64,000 bases of DNA, taken from NCBI RefSeq assembly GCF_001522545.3, contig NC_031776.1, positions 37,533,957-37,597,956 of the forward strand. The letters run 5' to 3'. Shown here piece by piece: positions 39,031 to 52,834 of this stretch. Each line of letters opens with the position of its first letter. Position 1 is the first letter of the stretch. The translations under genes and the position numbers were made by a program. The DNA comes from Parus major (taxonomy: Eukaryota > Chordata > Aves > Passeriformes > Paridae). Below the pieces are notes generated by a model, which did not search any database, was not told where the DNA came from, and saw nothing but the letters and a program-made list of their open reading frames with translations.

Positions 39031-39488
39031 ACAGAATAGGTCTGTGGGAGCTCAGGACCTCTGACCAATGAACCAATATGATTTTGCAGAAGCCATTTAT
39101 TGTTTACATTATACACTTATTTATACATTCTAGAACTACTGTTCATGTACCTTTTCATTGGTGCCCCCATCCTGTCCACACGCTCTGCACACAATCCTCA
39201 GGGTAAAGAATTGGTTACAGTCCAGGTGTTCAACCACCTTCTGTTATCTGGCTCTTGAAGTGCTGTTTTCTTGTTTTCAGCCTCTTCTTTCTTATTTTTA
39301 GAATAGCTTGTGCCTCAGCAACCTTGAGAAATTCCAGAGGGTTTGATAATAAACTCCAAATACGGTTTGGCTGGAGCACATCATGACCCAAGCTGTTCAG
39401 ATACATTGCTACATGGGTCAGTCTGAAAGGGACAGCAGCGAGTCATGTTCAAGCAGGGTCATCGTCATCCCAAAGCACATGGCATGGA
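39031..39488 (-). mobile_element. LTR (endogenous retrovirus, solo) inserted in a CR1
   Basis: This stretch interrupts one CR1 copy. On minus it carries TATAAATA then AATAAA (39090-39125 region), in promoter-then-poly(A) order, and a terminus ...CTCCCACA at about 39043. It resembles a zebra-finch-type LTR from memory. The 5-base ACCTC occurs on both sides (39026-39030, 39489-39493), compatible with a target duplication, though the outer edges do not show a clean TG...CA. The most LTR-like core is 39043-39358. No retroviral genes are present. Confidence 0.55.
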
Positions 39489-39785
39489 ACCTCCTGTGTT
39501 TCAGCCTGCGCCTGTTCTTGTCCTGACCTACTGAAAAGAGCCTGGTTCTGTCCTCTTTGCATCTTTCACACAGGTTATTTATAAACACTGATGAGATTCC
39601 CCTGAACCTTTTCTCTGAGCTGAGTTCAAGCTCTCTCAGCCTTCCTTTACAGGTGAGATGCTTCAGTCTCTTCAACTCCTTAGTGGCCATTTATCAGACG
39701 CACTTCAGTAGTCCCATATCGAGGAGCTCAGAACTACACACGCAACTCTACAAATATCACCTCTGTCCTTCAGCATGTATTTAGC
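39489..39785 (-). mobile_element. CR1 LINE, 5' half of the split element
   Basis: ACCTCCTGTGTTTCAGCCTG, CTGAAAAGAGCCTGGTTC and TTCAAGCTCTCTCAGCC match the next internal portion of CR1 on minus, collinear with 38812-39030. Confidence 0.82.
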
Positions 39786-42700
39786 TGTATTTTGAACAGT
39801 GAAATGACAAAGAATTATGGTAACAACTTATGAATTGTAGTATTCTTCTGGCAAAAAAGATTTATGGTAAAAACTAGTTCAAAGAAACAGAACTTGCATA
39901 CCAGTTTCACAGTATAAATGAACAAAAAACGTTGAGCGTTGTGCCACAAAAACAACAGGCTACAAGACACCACTAGAAGTTGAAAGTGTAAAGCAAGTTG
40001 GCAATCTTATCTAGTTTAAAATAAAATTGATAATTAGGTGTGAGTGATAGGCTCTGCTGTCAGGATTCTCCACTCCCCCTATTCCTTCAGTCTTGCTGAA
40101 GCAATGGTATGAATCTTGGCCACATATTTAAGGGGGGGGGCAACCCAAATAACCCTGTGAATTATACTCAGAAAAAAGCATCTAAAAATAAGGTACTACT
40201 GGTGGTCATAGTTTTTTACTTCAAACCATTCACATGTATTACGTTCATCATTCCAGTACAAAAGCAACGTACAGGACATTCTACCAGGTTTCTGCAAGAT
40301 GGGAAGCTAACAGCAGCATGGATTACAACAAGCCTGGAGACGTTATTACCTATTTAAAAGTCTAGAACTTCTGTTTTAGACAATTTTTCTTCTGTTTTCC
40401 CAGTCTTTCTGGGCAAAAATAAGCTTGCAAGTATTTCCTTCTGCTCTGTGAGCTTTCAAGTTCAGGATAAGAACAAAATTAAGACAAGTTTAGACTTAGG
40501 AATCTGTAAAACGATTGTCCACTGATTAAAAGAGAAAATACTGTAAAACACCAGCCTTAAACCTGAAGGGAAAGGGCCGCTACAGGATATGACATGACAA
40601 GAGGCCACAAGCTAGCAAGTCTGAATTAATGAAGTGTTTCTTAATAGAATATCCCTGACTTTTCAGCTCCTAAAGGCTGAAGTTTGAGCACAAAAATGAA
40701 ATTTCCATCACTGTTTAGCACTAATTTAACTGTGCTACTAATGGAATTCAAAGTACATCTAACAAGAACATTAAGAGAAATGCTACACATTTTTTAAATA
40801 TTGCTCTAAGTATCAACCAGTATCTGAGTATCTCACACAAGAAACATTGAATCAGATTACTAAAAAGCTACCACGGAATAGTCTTTTTGCTTTTAACAAA
40901 CTACATTTGTTTAAAAGGAAAGATGGTCAAGATACAAGCTTGTTCTGAAACTTACTTTTGGTTTGGTATCTACAGACCACTGATCATTTAACCTCTGACT
41001 CTTTCTTTATGGCTCATAAAAAAAAAAACCAAACCAGAACAGGAAAACCAGCAAAAGGCAAGTTGAAAATTAATTGTCCTGAGGCCATACACTTTTAAAG
41101 ATCCAACTTCTGATTATTCATTGATTTTTATATGCAATATGGTCTATTTACAAGAAAGAAAGAACAAAAAAGGAACTTAAATGTCTTGTTTAAGAAACCA
41201 AGCTTCTCTCTCAAGTCCTGTAGAAATTGTAGTCTTACACTTTTGCTGTTCAAAATTAGTTAAATTTATACTGGTCTAATGGTACCTGACTTCTGTTAAG
41301 TGAGTGAAAACACACTGAAACCTGCTTCTCAGCAATTCTATGACAACACATTTTCTAGAATCCACAGAAGCTAATTACTGCCACATGCATGAACCAACAT
41401 AGCAACAGAAGTAGCTATCTATGCAGGCCTTCTAATATCTGACAAACAAGTCTGACTATTGTAAGTCTAATTTACAAGATGACAGTGAATCCACTACATC
41501 ACTGTAATCCAATCCACAATATATACCAAGGGGGGCTGGGGGGGCCAGGGTGTGGAGGAGGGCACACACCTCACTTGCCTTAAAAAATAGCTATGACTGT
41601 ATCTTTTAAAACCTTGTATTTTTCACTTATATTTCACTATATAAAACAGCAAGTCCTGCTTTTATTAATGAAAGAGCAATCAGCTGTAAGCTGATCCACA
41701 GGACACATGCACACAAGCCACTTCACAGGGCACTGGTAAGCACACAGACTTTGGTTCTGAAAAACCCTCAACTAAAATGAAAGCTTTGGAAAACTATTTA
41801 TCATTATGTGCATGCGTTTTATAAATGCAAATGTTTGTTCTCTCACATAATACTGAACTGGAAAGGTAAGTCAGCATAACTAGACTGTGTGCCCTCAATA
41901 AGAAGTAGTGCACACATGGTAATGATTCTAAGATATTTTCATCAACAGAAATTACTGGATTACTTATTTCTTGTAGTTGCAGATAAAAACAACACTCTAG
42001 TCATGTTACTTAACAGTCACCAACATTTTCTAATTGAAATCATATTGAATTTATTCTGAGAACAAAATTTTGATCCAAAAAAAGTAAAATTTAGTATCCA
42101 CTATCCACATTCTACTTTGCACAGAACCCATGTACATGGTACCATGCGAAAGCTTTTTACTACAGGTCTCCTCACGTGCTACTTTTGAGGTGGCTGAAAA
42201 AACTCTCCTGTGAGCAGTGTTCCTATGATGGTCTTCAGCATTTTCCCACTGCCATAAACCAGACCCCATGAGGAAATACCAGGCCACTTCAACAACCCAC
42301 TTGGCAAGGACACTGCTGACAGCATATATACTTGTTGGACAGTGGGCACACACTGAGGACTCAGAGAACTGGTGAAGTAACACTAATGCTGACCTACCAC
42401 TTCCTCAGATGGCAGGTGTAATCTGTGCATCTTCTTCAATACAGTTATTAATCTCCACAAAACTACAAAACTTTACTGTTGAATGTCTAGACTAGTTTCA
42501 GTTATGGCTGAAAAGAAATGACAAACAGAAGTTATGGCAAGGAAATGACAGGCACATGGACAAATAGGTGAGCAAAAACCACAGTCATAAGGTCATAAAA
42601 TTTTACATGTTGACAACAGGTGCTTAAAGGGTAACAGGCATATGAAGCAAAAAAGTGACTCAGCTTTACAAAGAGATCCCACTTACATGCATTTCAAATG

Positions 42701-44185
42701 TCTCTTAAAACATATAACACAGATCATTCCATAAGACAATCACTTATCTATTTATTTTAAACATATTGCAAAGTATAAAAATTACCACAATTATAAAAAT
42801 TAAGCATTTAAAGGCCAAGAAATCTTTAAAAAGTGATTGCCCACACTTGTTTTAATGTAAAAGTCTTTACACTATGCACGGATCTCTCGGAACACGTAAT
42901 TCATTTCCATGACCGCAAAAAGACTGCAGGCTACATTTCAACACTGCTCTGTATAAACCACTTATATCAACACAATAAACTTCGCAATATGCTGTATATC
43001 TATAACATCTTAACTGCTAACACTGAAAATTTACTGGCATCTGCAAGAGTCAAAAGATTATAAATTTACCTCAGCGATAATCAGAAACAGGTTGACATAG
43101 AAAAACATCTCCCAAAAAATAGACAAGTATTTCAAGCTGCTCTGCATCTTTCTCACATATAAATAAAAGGAAAATGACCTAGAATAATCTATTCCTTCCA
43201 GCTCCTATGAGTATGAGGCAAAAACAGGCATTTTACAACTGACTGCACTTACAGGTGCACTTAACACTAGTTTTTACCTAAACTAAAGTAAGTGAGAGTG
43301 AGTTCCTTCCTTCCCCAAATGTCCTTTGACTGCTTCTTTGTACAATTAACACACTTCTTTTTGCAAATCATAAAAAAATAGTTCAAAACTAACCCTCCGG
43401 ATAAGGCTCAACCATGGAATCGGTACTTCCCACTCTTCTTCAAAAATACATTTTGTTCCATGAAGACAACTTGCTATACCCTCTAAGTCTTAAAGGGGGA
43501 AAATCAGACCTGAAAAGCACTTCTAGAAAAGAAGAGAACTGCAGAAAAATATACTACTAATACCACACTTAAAGGCCAAACAAAATAAAGGACCCTTACT
43601 AAGTCTGTTGTCATTTCAGTAAAATACATTCTTTCTATAACATAACATTCTTTTAGTAACATTTAGTAACATAACGTTCTCTCTATATGTATTTTTTCTC
43701 TTTTCTGAAATTTACTGCTCCAAACACCCTTACATACATTAAGTGCAAGCATATAACTATTCAAACCCTTTAGATATTTATTTAGCAGGTTGTTGGCAAG
43801 TTAGAACAAAAAAGACATGAAAAAAAGCAAACAGAAGGACTTCAGTATGTCATCAAAATGGGGCATACCCATTGTGCTCAAATATACACCCATTCTAAAA
43901 ACCTATCCTCCAAATCCTTCTTCGTTACATTTAAGGTATGACAAAATCCAAGTGCACTCTCTACTAAGCTGCCAGAAAGATAGTATTGTATTGTTGTGAT
44001 TTTTTTCAATAATCCACAGGATTTCACTCCCTTTAGTGAAGGCTTGGGATCTCAACTTTCTTCTCATTTCTCACACTTTCTTTGGGACAGTAGCTTTTTT
44101 ATATAGTCTCTGTTGACAACGCAGCGAAAAAAAATTCAATCACCGTCTGTCAGTGATTACTAAGAGATGGGTGAGCGTGTAATGA
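39786..44185. other. Intron-like block
   Basis: No recognised gene. A 110-codon minus frame (42051-42383) has no splice support and Trp/Cys/His-rich composition, so it is probably chance. Confidence 0.6.
41530..41562 (+). other. G-rich tract, G-quadruplex-capable
   Basis: G runs at 41530-41535, 41538-41544, 41548-41550 and 41560-41562 with loops CT, CCA and nine bases. Confidence 0.65.
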
Positions 44186-44625
44186 CCTAAAATCAGAATA
44201 TCCTGCGTTGGAAGAGACCCACAAAGACCACTGAATTCAACCCCTGGCTCTGCCCAGGATACCCCACCAATCCCACCCTGTCCCTGAGAGCACTGTCCAA
44301 ATGCTTCTGGTGCTCTGGCATCCTTGGAGCCGTGACCACTCCCTGGGGAGCCTAATCAGTGCCCAACAAGGACAGAACCTCCTCTAAGGACAGAACCTTT
44401 TCCTGATATCCAGCCTAAACCAACCCCTGACAAAGCTAGACAGCTTTTCCCTCCGGTCCTGCCCCTGATCATAGCAGAAATCAGAGCTGCCCCCTCACTT
44501 CCCCTCACTTCCCCTCACGAGGAAGCTGTAGACCCCAATGAGGTCTGACATCAGTCTCCTTTTTTCCACACAGAACAAACCAAGAGACCTCAGCCATTCT
44601 TCACATGGCTTCCCCGCCAAACCCT
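44186..44625 (-). mobile_element. CR1 LINE fragment
   Basis: It starts AATCAGAATATCCTGCGTTGG (inverted CR1 tail) and continues with CR1 landmarks such as TGGTGCTCTGGCATCCTTGG and CTGATATCCAGCCTAAACC. It includes a local tandem repeat at 44491-44518. Confidence 0.87.
44491..44518. repeat. 10-base tandem repeat within CR1
   Basis: Unit CCCCTCACTT, 2.8 copies, exact. It is a local expansion inside the CR1 at 44.2 kb. Confidence 0.93.
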
Positions 44626-47600
44626 TAACAATTTACTTTTTTAAACTCCCATATAAGGTAATTGCTCTGAAAGAGCCAAAATGGGAGTATCTATTGTTTC
44701 TAATACTAGACTGCAAGTAAAAGCACCCAAAAATCTAAACGGGAATTTTCCCTGCTGCTTTGAAAGCTACGAATTGTGATACGAAGAAATTGTTTCTGGT
44801 ATTACAACTTTTGTAGACGTTGGGTCCCCCCAGGGACCTACTGAGTATACTTCCACCTCACTTCTCTCCTAAACCACATGGTTGTAGTCTCAGTTATCTC
44901 TGATCTAGCTCTTTCTTCAACATTGAAAAGAAGCGGTGAGGTGCTACGGGTAACTCCAAGGAAGAAAAATTATCAAAGATGCAATGGAAAAATATTGGTT
45001 TGCATTTCTCATAGTTTATCCTTTGTTTCAATTGCTGTAACTACTCAGACAAGACCAGAGCTGTAAGCAGTGATAACATCTTTTATTAAATCCACTGATA
45101 TAGCTTGAAAAACTAGACTCTTTCAGGCATGTGTGTTTGATATTTTTATCTCGCTGACTAACACAGTAAGAAACCTCCCTTAATGGCTTCCCATTTTCCT
45201 GGATCCATACATATGAACTAAGAATTTATTTACAACTTTGCTCAGCAACACTTTCTATTTACATGCCAGGTTATAAATCAGTAACAAGTTAATAACTTGC
45301 AACATACTGGATCAAAAGATGTATGGAGAGCATACATTTCGGGCTCTCTTTTATTCCCACAAGAACTAAGGATGTTAGGAAAACTGACTTTTATTGTCAA
45401 AAATGTATTACTCTTTATAAAAGCTCCAATCACTAGGGCAAGCAAAAATACATAAAAGTTATCAAATTCTTCTGTATAAGCTTGATTTTTAGCTGAAAAG
45501 CAAAACTGAATGCAGGGAGATCAACTTTCCATCACAGCTTATTATGTATTAATAGCTAATATTTCTAAGCTTGTACTTTTCATATTATAATGATAAATAA
45601 GCACACCTTTACAAGATTCCTAATACATTCATTATTTTCTCCACAGGATACTGAACAGGATTGCTTAGTTCTATTTTGCTACACCTTCATTTTGTGTAAT
45701 ATGATCACATTTTGTACTTCTTGGCTTTCCCCCAAAAGCACTGAGTATACACAATGTATAAAAAAACCCCAAAAAACCAGCAACTACAGTGTTAGCAAGG
45801 TAACACTGGGTAAATCTAACAAGGACTTCTTATTCTGAGCAACAAATGTTATGAAAGGACTACAAAGCTTGGCTGATGTCACTTTTTTAGTCTTTACATA
45901 ACAAGATTTCATGTTTATGATGTATGTCACTGCTCACCCTTACACCTTGTTTCTTCAAAGCTCAGAGTTTAACATTTTATTCAGCATTTAGTTAAAAATA
46001 AATATTTAATACTGAGGTTGTTCTACGATGCAAGCATAGCTAAAATGAAGGGTCTCTGTGGCTGCAGCAATCAGATTTCAAATGACGCTAGGTCAATAAA
46101 AAAAAAAAAAAGCACAAGTACAGTGTCCATTGTGTGAGTGGAATGGTTTATAATAGCTTGCAAACGACTATGCACTTGCAGTGACTAGCTGTACTTAAAT
46201 TATGAATATGCAACCAATTCATGGTTAACCACTTCTTGGTTAAAGCCAAATCCCAGAACCGTTTTTACAGGGAAATCCTAGTCGTTTTGTGCTTGTTCCA
46301 CATGTCAGGTCTGCTAAGGCTACATACAAACAGCAGTAACTTTGGAACAAACGGGACCAAACTATTTGCATTTCATTACTAAGTCCATTAGCACAGCAAG
46401 GGTCGTCAATCTTTAGGAACTCTCCTACAACAGCGCAGGCAATACAACAATGATCTCCAAGCCAAAAAAAAACCCTCTACAGCAGACACACAAGCCCCTT
46501 TGCCAAGCTTCTGCTTCAGCCAATCAGCCTGTCTGCCCTGACCTGCTTGAAGGCTCACATCACGCTTCAAACACTTAAAAACATCCATCATAAAAAGAAA
46601 GACAGGACACTGAATTATACAGTATTAACCTCCAGGTTTGCATACAAAGACATAGATTTATTTATGTCCTAGCATGTTAAGAGCTTCAGCACACTGTTCT
46701 TTACACCAAACAAGCTGCCAATTTGATGAACCTCTCTGCCCTCAGCAGTACAGTGTCTTTGATTAATGAGCACATGCTTGCAGAAAAGTGCAAGAACAAA
46801 AAAAGAGGAAAAATCCACACAATTATGTCCCTGTGCACTGACGGACCACTGAAGTAATTTTTGCCCTAGTGGCTTCTTGTTGTAGAAACACTGAGGGCTG
46901 AGGAGAGGGTTGTGGGATTATTTTGCTGCTTATACTAGGATACTACATACCATTCTTCTAAAATAGGTATCTGGTAAAATGCACTGAAATTGTTTATTAG
47001 AGAATCTTTCAGCATCAGAAAAACATTAACTCATTAACACAAATCGATCAATAAATAGGGTCACAATCCAAAAACATTATCTATGTACTCAGTGAATAAA
47101 AAAATACTCTCTGGAAGATTTCGAGGTTTAACTTTTCATCCAACAGACTCGGGACCGAGGTTGAAGTTCAAGAACAGCTAGGCAGATTATTTTGTGCCTT
47201 TAAATTATTATATTAAATACTCTAAAGAAAATCTACCTTACACTTTCTGTAATTTACAGGAATAAGAACACACTGCTAGGGTTCATCATTATTCAAAAGT
47301 TGAAAATTCTTCATTATCCTTTCCAAGAATTCCAGAGCAGAACTAAGTTCTGTGTGAGGCTCCAAAAAGACAACAGCATGATCACACAGTCACTGTATTA
47401 TTTTTAAGTTTACCTTCTTTCCAAAGGCTTTATGCTGTAAACATTACCGGTGACAAATACTTAAACTGAGCAGTCTCACGAATTACTAATGTAAGGAGTC
47501 CATCAGGCAGAAAAAAAATTCAAGTAGTTTTTCTTTACATTTTTAGTAGTTTGCATTTTAAGATTTTGGGTGATTCCACCCTCAGCAGCCAGAAAAGTTT

Positions 47601-50380
47601 CTGCAATCTCTTTTTGCAAGCTACCAAGGCTTAACCCATTCAGCTCTTTACAATGCCTGACCTATATCAACTCAAAAGAGTCTTAAGTCCTTTACACACA
47701 GAAAACAAGACATTCAGGAGGCCCTGAAGGGCATGGGTAGCAAGGTAGAGAATTCACATTAAAGGCAACAGGCTTCATACGGACACCAACAAGCCCAGCC
47801 CTATGGACTTTTCATAAGACCATACTTTCAGAGACTACGTTTGAAAGATCATCTGTCACCAACCAAGTTTAAAACTGTATACGTGTTTTGATATTGGTCT
47901 TTTTTCCAATGATCCAAAAGATATTCTATAAAAAGAGAAGGAAGTGGTATTAGGAATTCAATCAATTCTGTTAAACTAAGCTGGGAAAACCCTTGTATCC
48001 TTTGTTCTGTTGCTACATTAAAAAGCTGAAACAAGCCCTAAAACTTCCTCACACTCCAAGTGTTTCTCTCACCTGGAGCCTCATGAAATGCTAACACCAC
48101 AATAAAATAAATCACAATTTCTCCTCCCCCCAAAAGAAACAAAAATCTAAATGATACCACAAAATTACTACTTTTACTTTTATAATTTATTTCCATTTAA
48201 ATATCAATGGAACTTCTGTACAGGACTTTAACACGGTATATTTGGTTTTCAATTTTTAAGGAGTAGCTCAAGACCATGACACTATATAACAGTAAATTTA
48301 GAACAGTAATGAGCTTAAACACTAAAGAACTTGGATAAGAACTTAACACAGCTAATAGGTGAAACTGTGTGCTAATTGGATTAGATGTTCTACATACCTT
48401 TCTTCCACTTAAAACTGTATGATTAAGAAACAAAATAATGGCAAAATACTGCATCTTGCCTGGCCCTTCTGCAGAGGCTGAATGAATACATGGTTCCAGT
48501 TTTATTTAATGACTACCTGCTGCATTCTGCTTACCTACCCATAGCAATTATCCTGCGGACCAACAAACCACGCATTTCCGTTTTCAAGGAAACAACTACC
48601 CGGCACACTACATATTCAAGTCAGTGAAGACAGCTCTTTTTTCATCCTCTACCATCAGCTACTTGTGATGTTGGTAAAAGACTAAACCCTTCCAGACTCC
48701 TTATCTCCACAGTAAGTAACACTGGAACTAATACTGTCTCGCCTTCATAGAGTCCCTAAGAAAGACAAACTAAAAAATTAATGAGAACTTACTGTTTTCC
48801 TCACACAAATCTTCTGATGATTTCCTGTTCGTTGCTATTTACAGTAAAAATGGTTTTAAAGTAAAAATGTAGTCATATACAGTAAAAAAAAAATCTTCAA
48901 AAACATAGATGTCAGTTTAAAAAAGGATGTTTCATTTCATTCTGTGATGCAGTGCGGAAGATCATCTATAACTAGATTCCAAATACTGCATAATGTTCTT
49001 CAATACAAACTTCCCATTTCTGTAAAGTATGTTGACCAGCATATAATTAGTACATTTTTGTCTAAATTCAGAATGTTGCAAACTATCAATCACAAAAATC
49101 ACTGCTAACTTTGACAACTGTTTCTGTGTTCCTTGTGGTGGCAATTAACAATCACAAACTAGTTTATCATGTAGTATGACATAATTCACTGAATATACTG
49201 TAGTAAAACTACAGTATTAACTCAGAAGTTGAACCACACTTGGGAGAAAAGTGGTAGACTGTGGCAATCTTCCTTGGGCCAAATTATCTAAGTGATGAAA
49301 ACACTAAATATCACTCTTAATGCTCTGTTACAATAGTCTGTTTATTAAAAGAAAAATAAAAAATTCCACCAGTGTTTACACTATTAAGTTTTATTTAAAG
49401 ATACATATACATCAGAGTCTGGGAGACGGATCACAGTGAAGGGATTTGAACACGAGGTGTTCATACAGTGAAACCCTTAATATGCCAGAGGGAGAGGGGG
49501 AGGAAGGGTGTAGGAAACTGCATTGTTGGTTATACCTACCACAAGTCAAGATATCCTATTCCCAAAGATGCCATTGTAAGAAAATTATAGAACTAACAGC
49601 AGTGAGGTGCTCCTTTCCCTCATTCTGGGATATGAGACCGGGTGGACAAGCTTCATTTTATTTGCAACTGATATTCCACATCCCGAATAGGAACAGGAAA
49701 GTAGCAACAAAGACCCTAACAACTGCAGTTCAAGCTGGGAGGGACTGTTCTATTTGAATTCAATGACACCACTAATGGCTTCTCAGCAGTTTCATGAAAT
49801 CAACCAGCTGTCAAATCGATGCATCAGAAGGAACAGTTATGCACTCCCGTAAGAAAAAGCAACATATCAGGATGTTTTGCAAAACATCTGCTCCTTTACA
49901 ATGCAGTTCTACAATAAATGTGCAGACAAAGAAAACAAGGAAAAGGGGAACAGGACCTATAAGGAAAGGCTTCTATTACCTTATCTGCTTTTTAAGTGTG
50001 GCCCAAAAAAGACAAAAAAAGCCAGCCTTGTAGAACTTTCTTCTTAACATAAGGTCAATATAAAGATTAAACAAATATACTAAAGTGGTTAACCAGTGCT
50101 CTTTCCCTCCATGATATAAAGATATTGCTAGTTTATCTTTTGAAAACACAAAATATTTTATTACATGTTCAAGAAAACCAAGTATTTTTCACCAAAAGGT
50201 ATGAAGCATGTATTGAGGGTTTTTTTTCTCTCTCACACTACTCAAAAAAAATTTTCAATGGCACTGACAACCTACAAGAATCTTAAAAACAACTACCCTT
50301 TTGTGGGAACACAAACCTGTAAGGAACCCAGCACAGTGGAATTCAATTTAAGAAAATAATTTGGATGAGGAATACCAGTA
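44626..50380. other. Intron-like block
   Basis: Unique AT-rich DNA. One minus donor (GGGTAG|GTAAGC, exon end about 48533) follows an open stretch containing an ATG (MRGLLVRRIIAMG); it might be a 5' exon of the leftward gene, but the acceptor is unclear. Confidence 0.55.
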
Positions 50381-50787
50381 TGTCGTGGTTTAAGAATGAT
50401 AATTCTTCAATTCAGTACTCCCACTGAAACCATGTGATGCCCATTCACTCTCTCCCCTTCTTCGGGATGGAGAGAATTGGAGGCACAAAAGGTAGAGGTC
50501 TTGGTTGAGATAAGAACAATTTACAGCAATGAGGTAAGAAAAAGAACAGTAATAGCAACAACACCAATGACAGAGACTACAGAAAAGCATCCAAAGACTC
50601 ACAGGGAAACAACAATACCCTAGGTTCATTTGGAAGAGAGCCCTTCTCCTCCAAAAGGAATAGAGTGCCTTGCGTGCATTTCCCACCCCCAACTAACAAG
50701 GTAAGGTGGTCAGAACTACTGGGTCCTGGCCATTCCCCTCCAGGCTACTGCAAAAATGAACCATGTCCTGGCAGGAACTAGAAAACA
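50381..50787 (-). mobile_element. Solo ERVL-type LTR (probable)
   Basis: The plus strand begins TGTCGTGGTTTAAG and contains GGTTGAGATAAGAACAATTTA, and near the right end GGGTCCTGGCCATTCC and CCATGTCCTGGCAGG. These are landmarks of a common avian LTR whose 3' end reads ...AAACCACGACA, so this copy lies on minus. There are no internal viral genes. Exact right edge and target duplication are not resolved. Confidence 0.55.
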
Positions 50788-52440
50788 GCGTCACAGCCCC
50801 AGTTTATTTTCAATACACAATAGTCACAAAACCTTATACTGTGCCATCCAGAACAGACTTTGGATCAGGAATAAAAAGGAAACAATACCTGATCCTCTGA
50901 AGAAATATTTTTTACCTTTCAGAGAGTTCTGTTTATGAACAACTTCATCACAACCTGATACGAATACTCTCCTTGCTTAGAGGAATTGGTACAACCTATG
51001 ATTCAACCAGTATCACTTGCTTGAAGGGAACACAGAATTTCTCTAACACTGAAGATTCCTTAACAATTCCTACTGCTTTCTCTACATATACTTTACAAAA
51101 ATCATCTTGTCTACCATTTTCTTAACATTTTGCATTTATTGATTTTGCAGCATTTTGACAAAAACGTGTACATAGTTTATTATGAGATGTCGAAGCTATA
51201 ATGCCATTTTTGGAAACTACTTATCCTCTGTTGCTCAGTATTTATAACCTATCCAATCTTCTAGACCTTTATTGCATTTCTAATTTAGAATCACCTGCTG
51301 TACATGCTTTCAACTGTTTAAATGGTTTCATTTACTCGGCATTCACACAGATAGGAAATAACAAATCCAACCACACTTTCTGATGCATTTAGGAACGGAA
51401 AATAAAATAAGCATCTGACATTTGTTCTAACATAACTTCAAGGCTTTAAGTACAGCATTCAATACTGATGTGGATAGAAAGTCTTGATGTACAAACAGCT
51501 ATTCATACTACTGTCTGTTAACTGTTGCCAATATTTTTCCCAATTCTGAAGACAAAGAAAATGCAAATTAAATACAAATAGTTTCATATTCTCCATAGTG
51601 TGACTTTAAATATGCAGCAAGTCAAACAAGCATAGAAAGAAGAATGGAAAAACAAAACTTTAACTACAACAATTATTCCCCACCAATTACACATTTTACT
51701 AAGTCATGTGACCAGAAAAACTTTCATGAGATTAAAAAACAAAAACCAGCTGAGAACCAACAGTACCTTTTATTGTTCTCCCTTTCACAACAGCTGATCC
51801 AAAATTCGTAGTCAGAGGAAAAATGATTTGTTGTTGGGTAAGGAGTTGTACAGTCGGTTCTTTCAATGAGCTTAGTGCAGTAACTACATTTAGCCACACA
51901 CATTATACAGTACCTGGAACATAACCCAAACTACATGTAATATTTATAGGTACTTTCCAGACGGAACCCTTTAATAATACACCTTAATAAGTTCGTCGCT
52001 TCCAAATCATACCTCCAAGTCTGTCATTTAAAAATGGAGGTCTGTTTTGCCATGTCCCTCATGCCAAGAAGACACTGTTTATTTCTCAGGGAAGATCCTG
52101 TACTAAGTGTTTCATGTAAACGTCACATCAAATTAATACTTGCCATAAACAAAACCAATGCAGATCTCCAGATAATTTGTCATTTAACATCATAACTTCA
52201 GAACTGTTTTTTAAATAACCCAACGGTTAAGCATTGCACATTAAATACTAAAGCCAGGGCGGAAAAAAAAGGTGTGAGGCATGATTATTTTCCAGATATG
52301 AAACCAGACACCAGATAAGGAAGCATATTCACTGTGTCCCCTGTATACGCACACTCAACTAGGAACCTTTCTCTTTAAAGTGCGGTTTACAACACGTTAG
52401 ATCAGGAATTCCAGGGGAAAGCACAGAGTCTTGGAGAAAA
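50788..52440. other. First-intron-like DNA left of the promoter island
   Basis: Unique AT-rich sequence, no repeat or exon recognised. Confidence 0.6.
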
Positions 52441-52458
52441 ATCCCCTTAAACTTTACA

Positions 52459-52466
52459 TGACGTCA
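52459..52466. promoter_or_regulatory. Second CRE palindrome TGACGTCA
   Basis: A second exact TGACGTCA lies about 1.2 kb from the first, in AT-rich DNA just left of the island. Relative to leftward transcription it would be in the first intron, so it may be an intronic enhancer or a chance copy. Two full CREs within 1.2 kb is more than expected by chance. Confidence 0.5.
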
Positions 52467-52580
52467 CTATCTGTCCCTATAACATTCCCTAAACTTTGAT
52501 GCTTATCCAGAAGCGCTTTCAGGTTTTATACTCATTCCCTCCTAAAAGAGACGGTCGGACTTTGGAATAAAAATTTGCCC

Positions 52581-52589
52581 AAGATGGCG
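52581..52589 (+). promoter_or_regulatory. YY1-type site AAGATGGCG
   Basis: AAGATGGCG matches the core of the YY1 motif that is often found just downstream of start sites in CpG-island promoters. It lies at the left shoulder of the island. On the plus strand it includes an ATG, but no gene is proposed there. Confidence 0.5.
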
Positions 52590-52798
52590 AAAGGCTTGTT
52601 GTTTAGAGGGCAGAAAAATGGAGGATATTGTAATATACACAAAGGGATAAATTTCAACAACTCGGCCCAACGCCGCAGCTGCTTGTTTCTCTTTACAAGG
52701 ACGGGACGCGCACAAAGCCGCGGACAGAGGGGCCCGCAGCGAGCCGGCTGTGAGGAGCGGCGCCCGCTCCCGGGCCGCGCCGCGCCCCGCGGAAGGAA

Positions 52799-52821
52799 GG
52801 GAGGGAGGGAGGAAGGGAGGG
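52799..52821 (+). other. G-quadruplex-capable GGGA repeat
   Basis: Five GGG runs separated by one to four bases (A, or AGGAA-type) form a polypurine block on plus, just left of the minus-strand donor at 52835. Spacing fits the canonical G-quadruplex rule. On the leftward transcript the run would appear as C-rich RNA, and the G-rich strand would be the template. Confidence 0.65.
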
Positions 52822-52834
52822 AGCGCCTACTCAC

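Noticed and set aside
42051..42383. 110-codon minus frame
   Set aside because: About as long as the longest chance frames expected in 64 kb of this composition. No splice signals, unlikely amino-acid content.
50390..50692. 100-codon minus frame
   Set aside because: Falls within the LTR at 50.38-50.79 kb; LTRs do not normally code.
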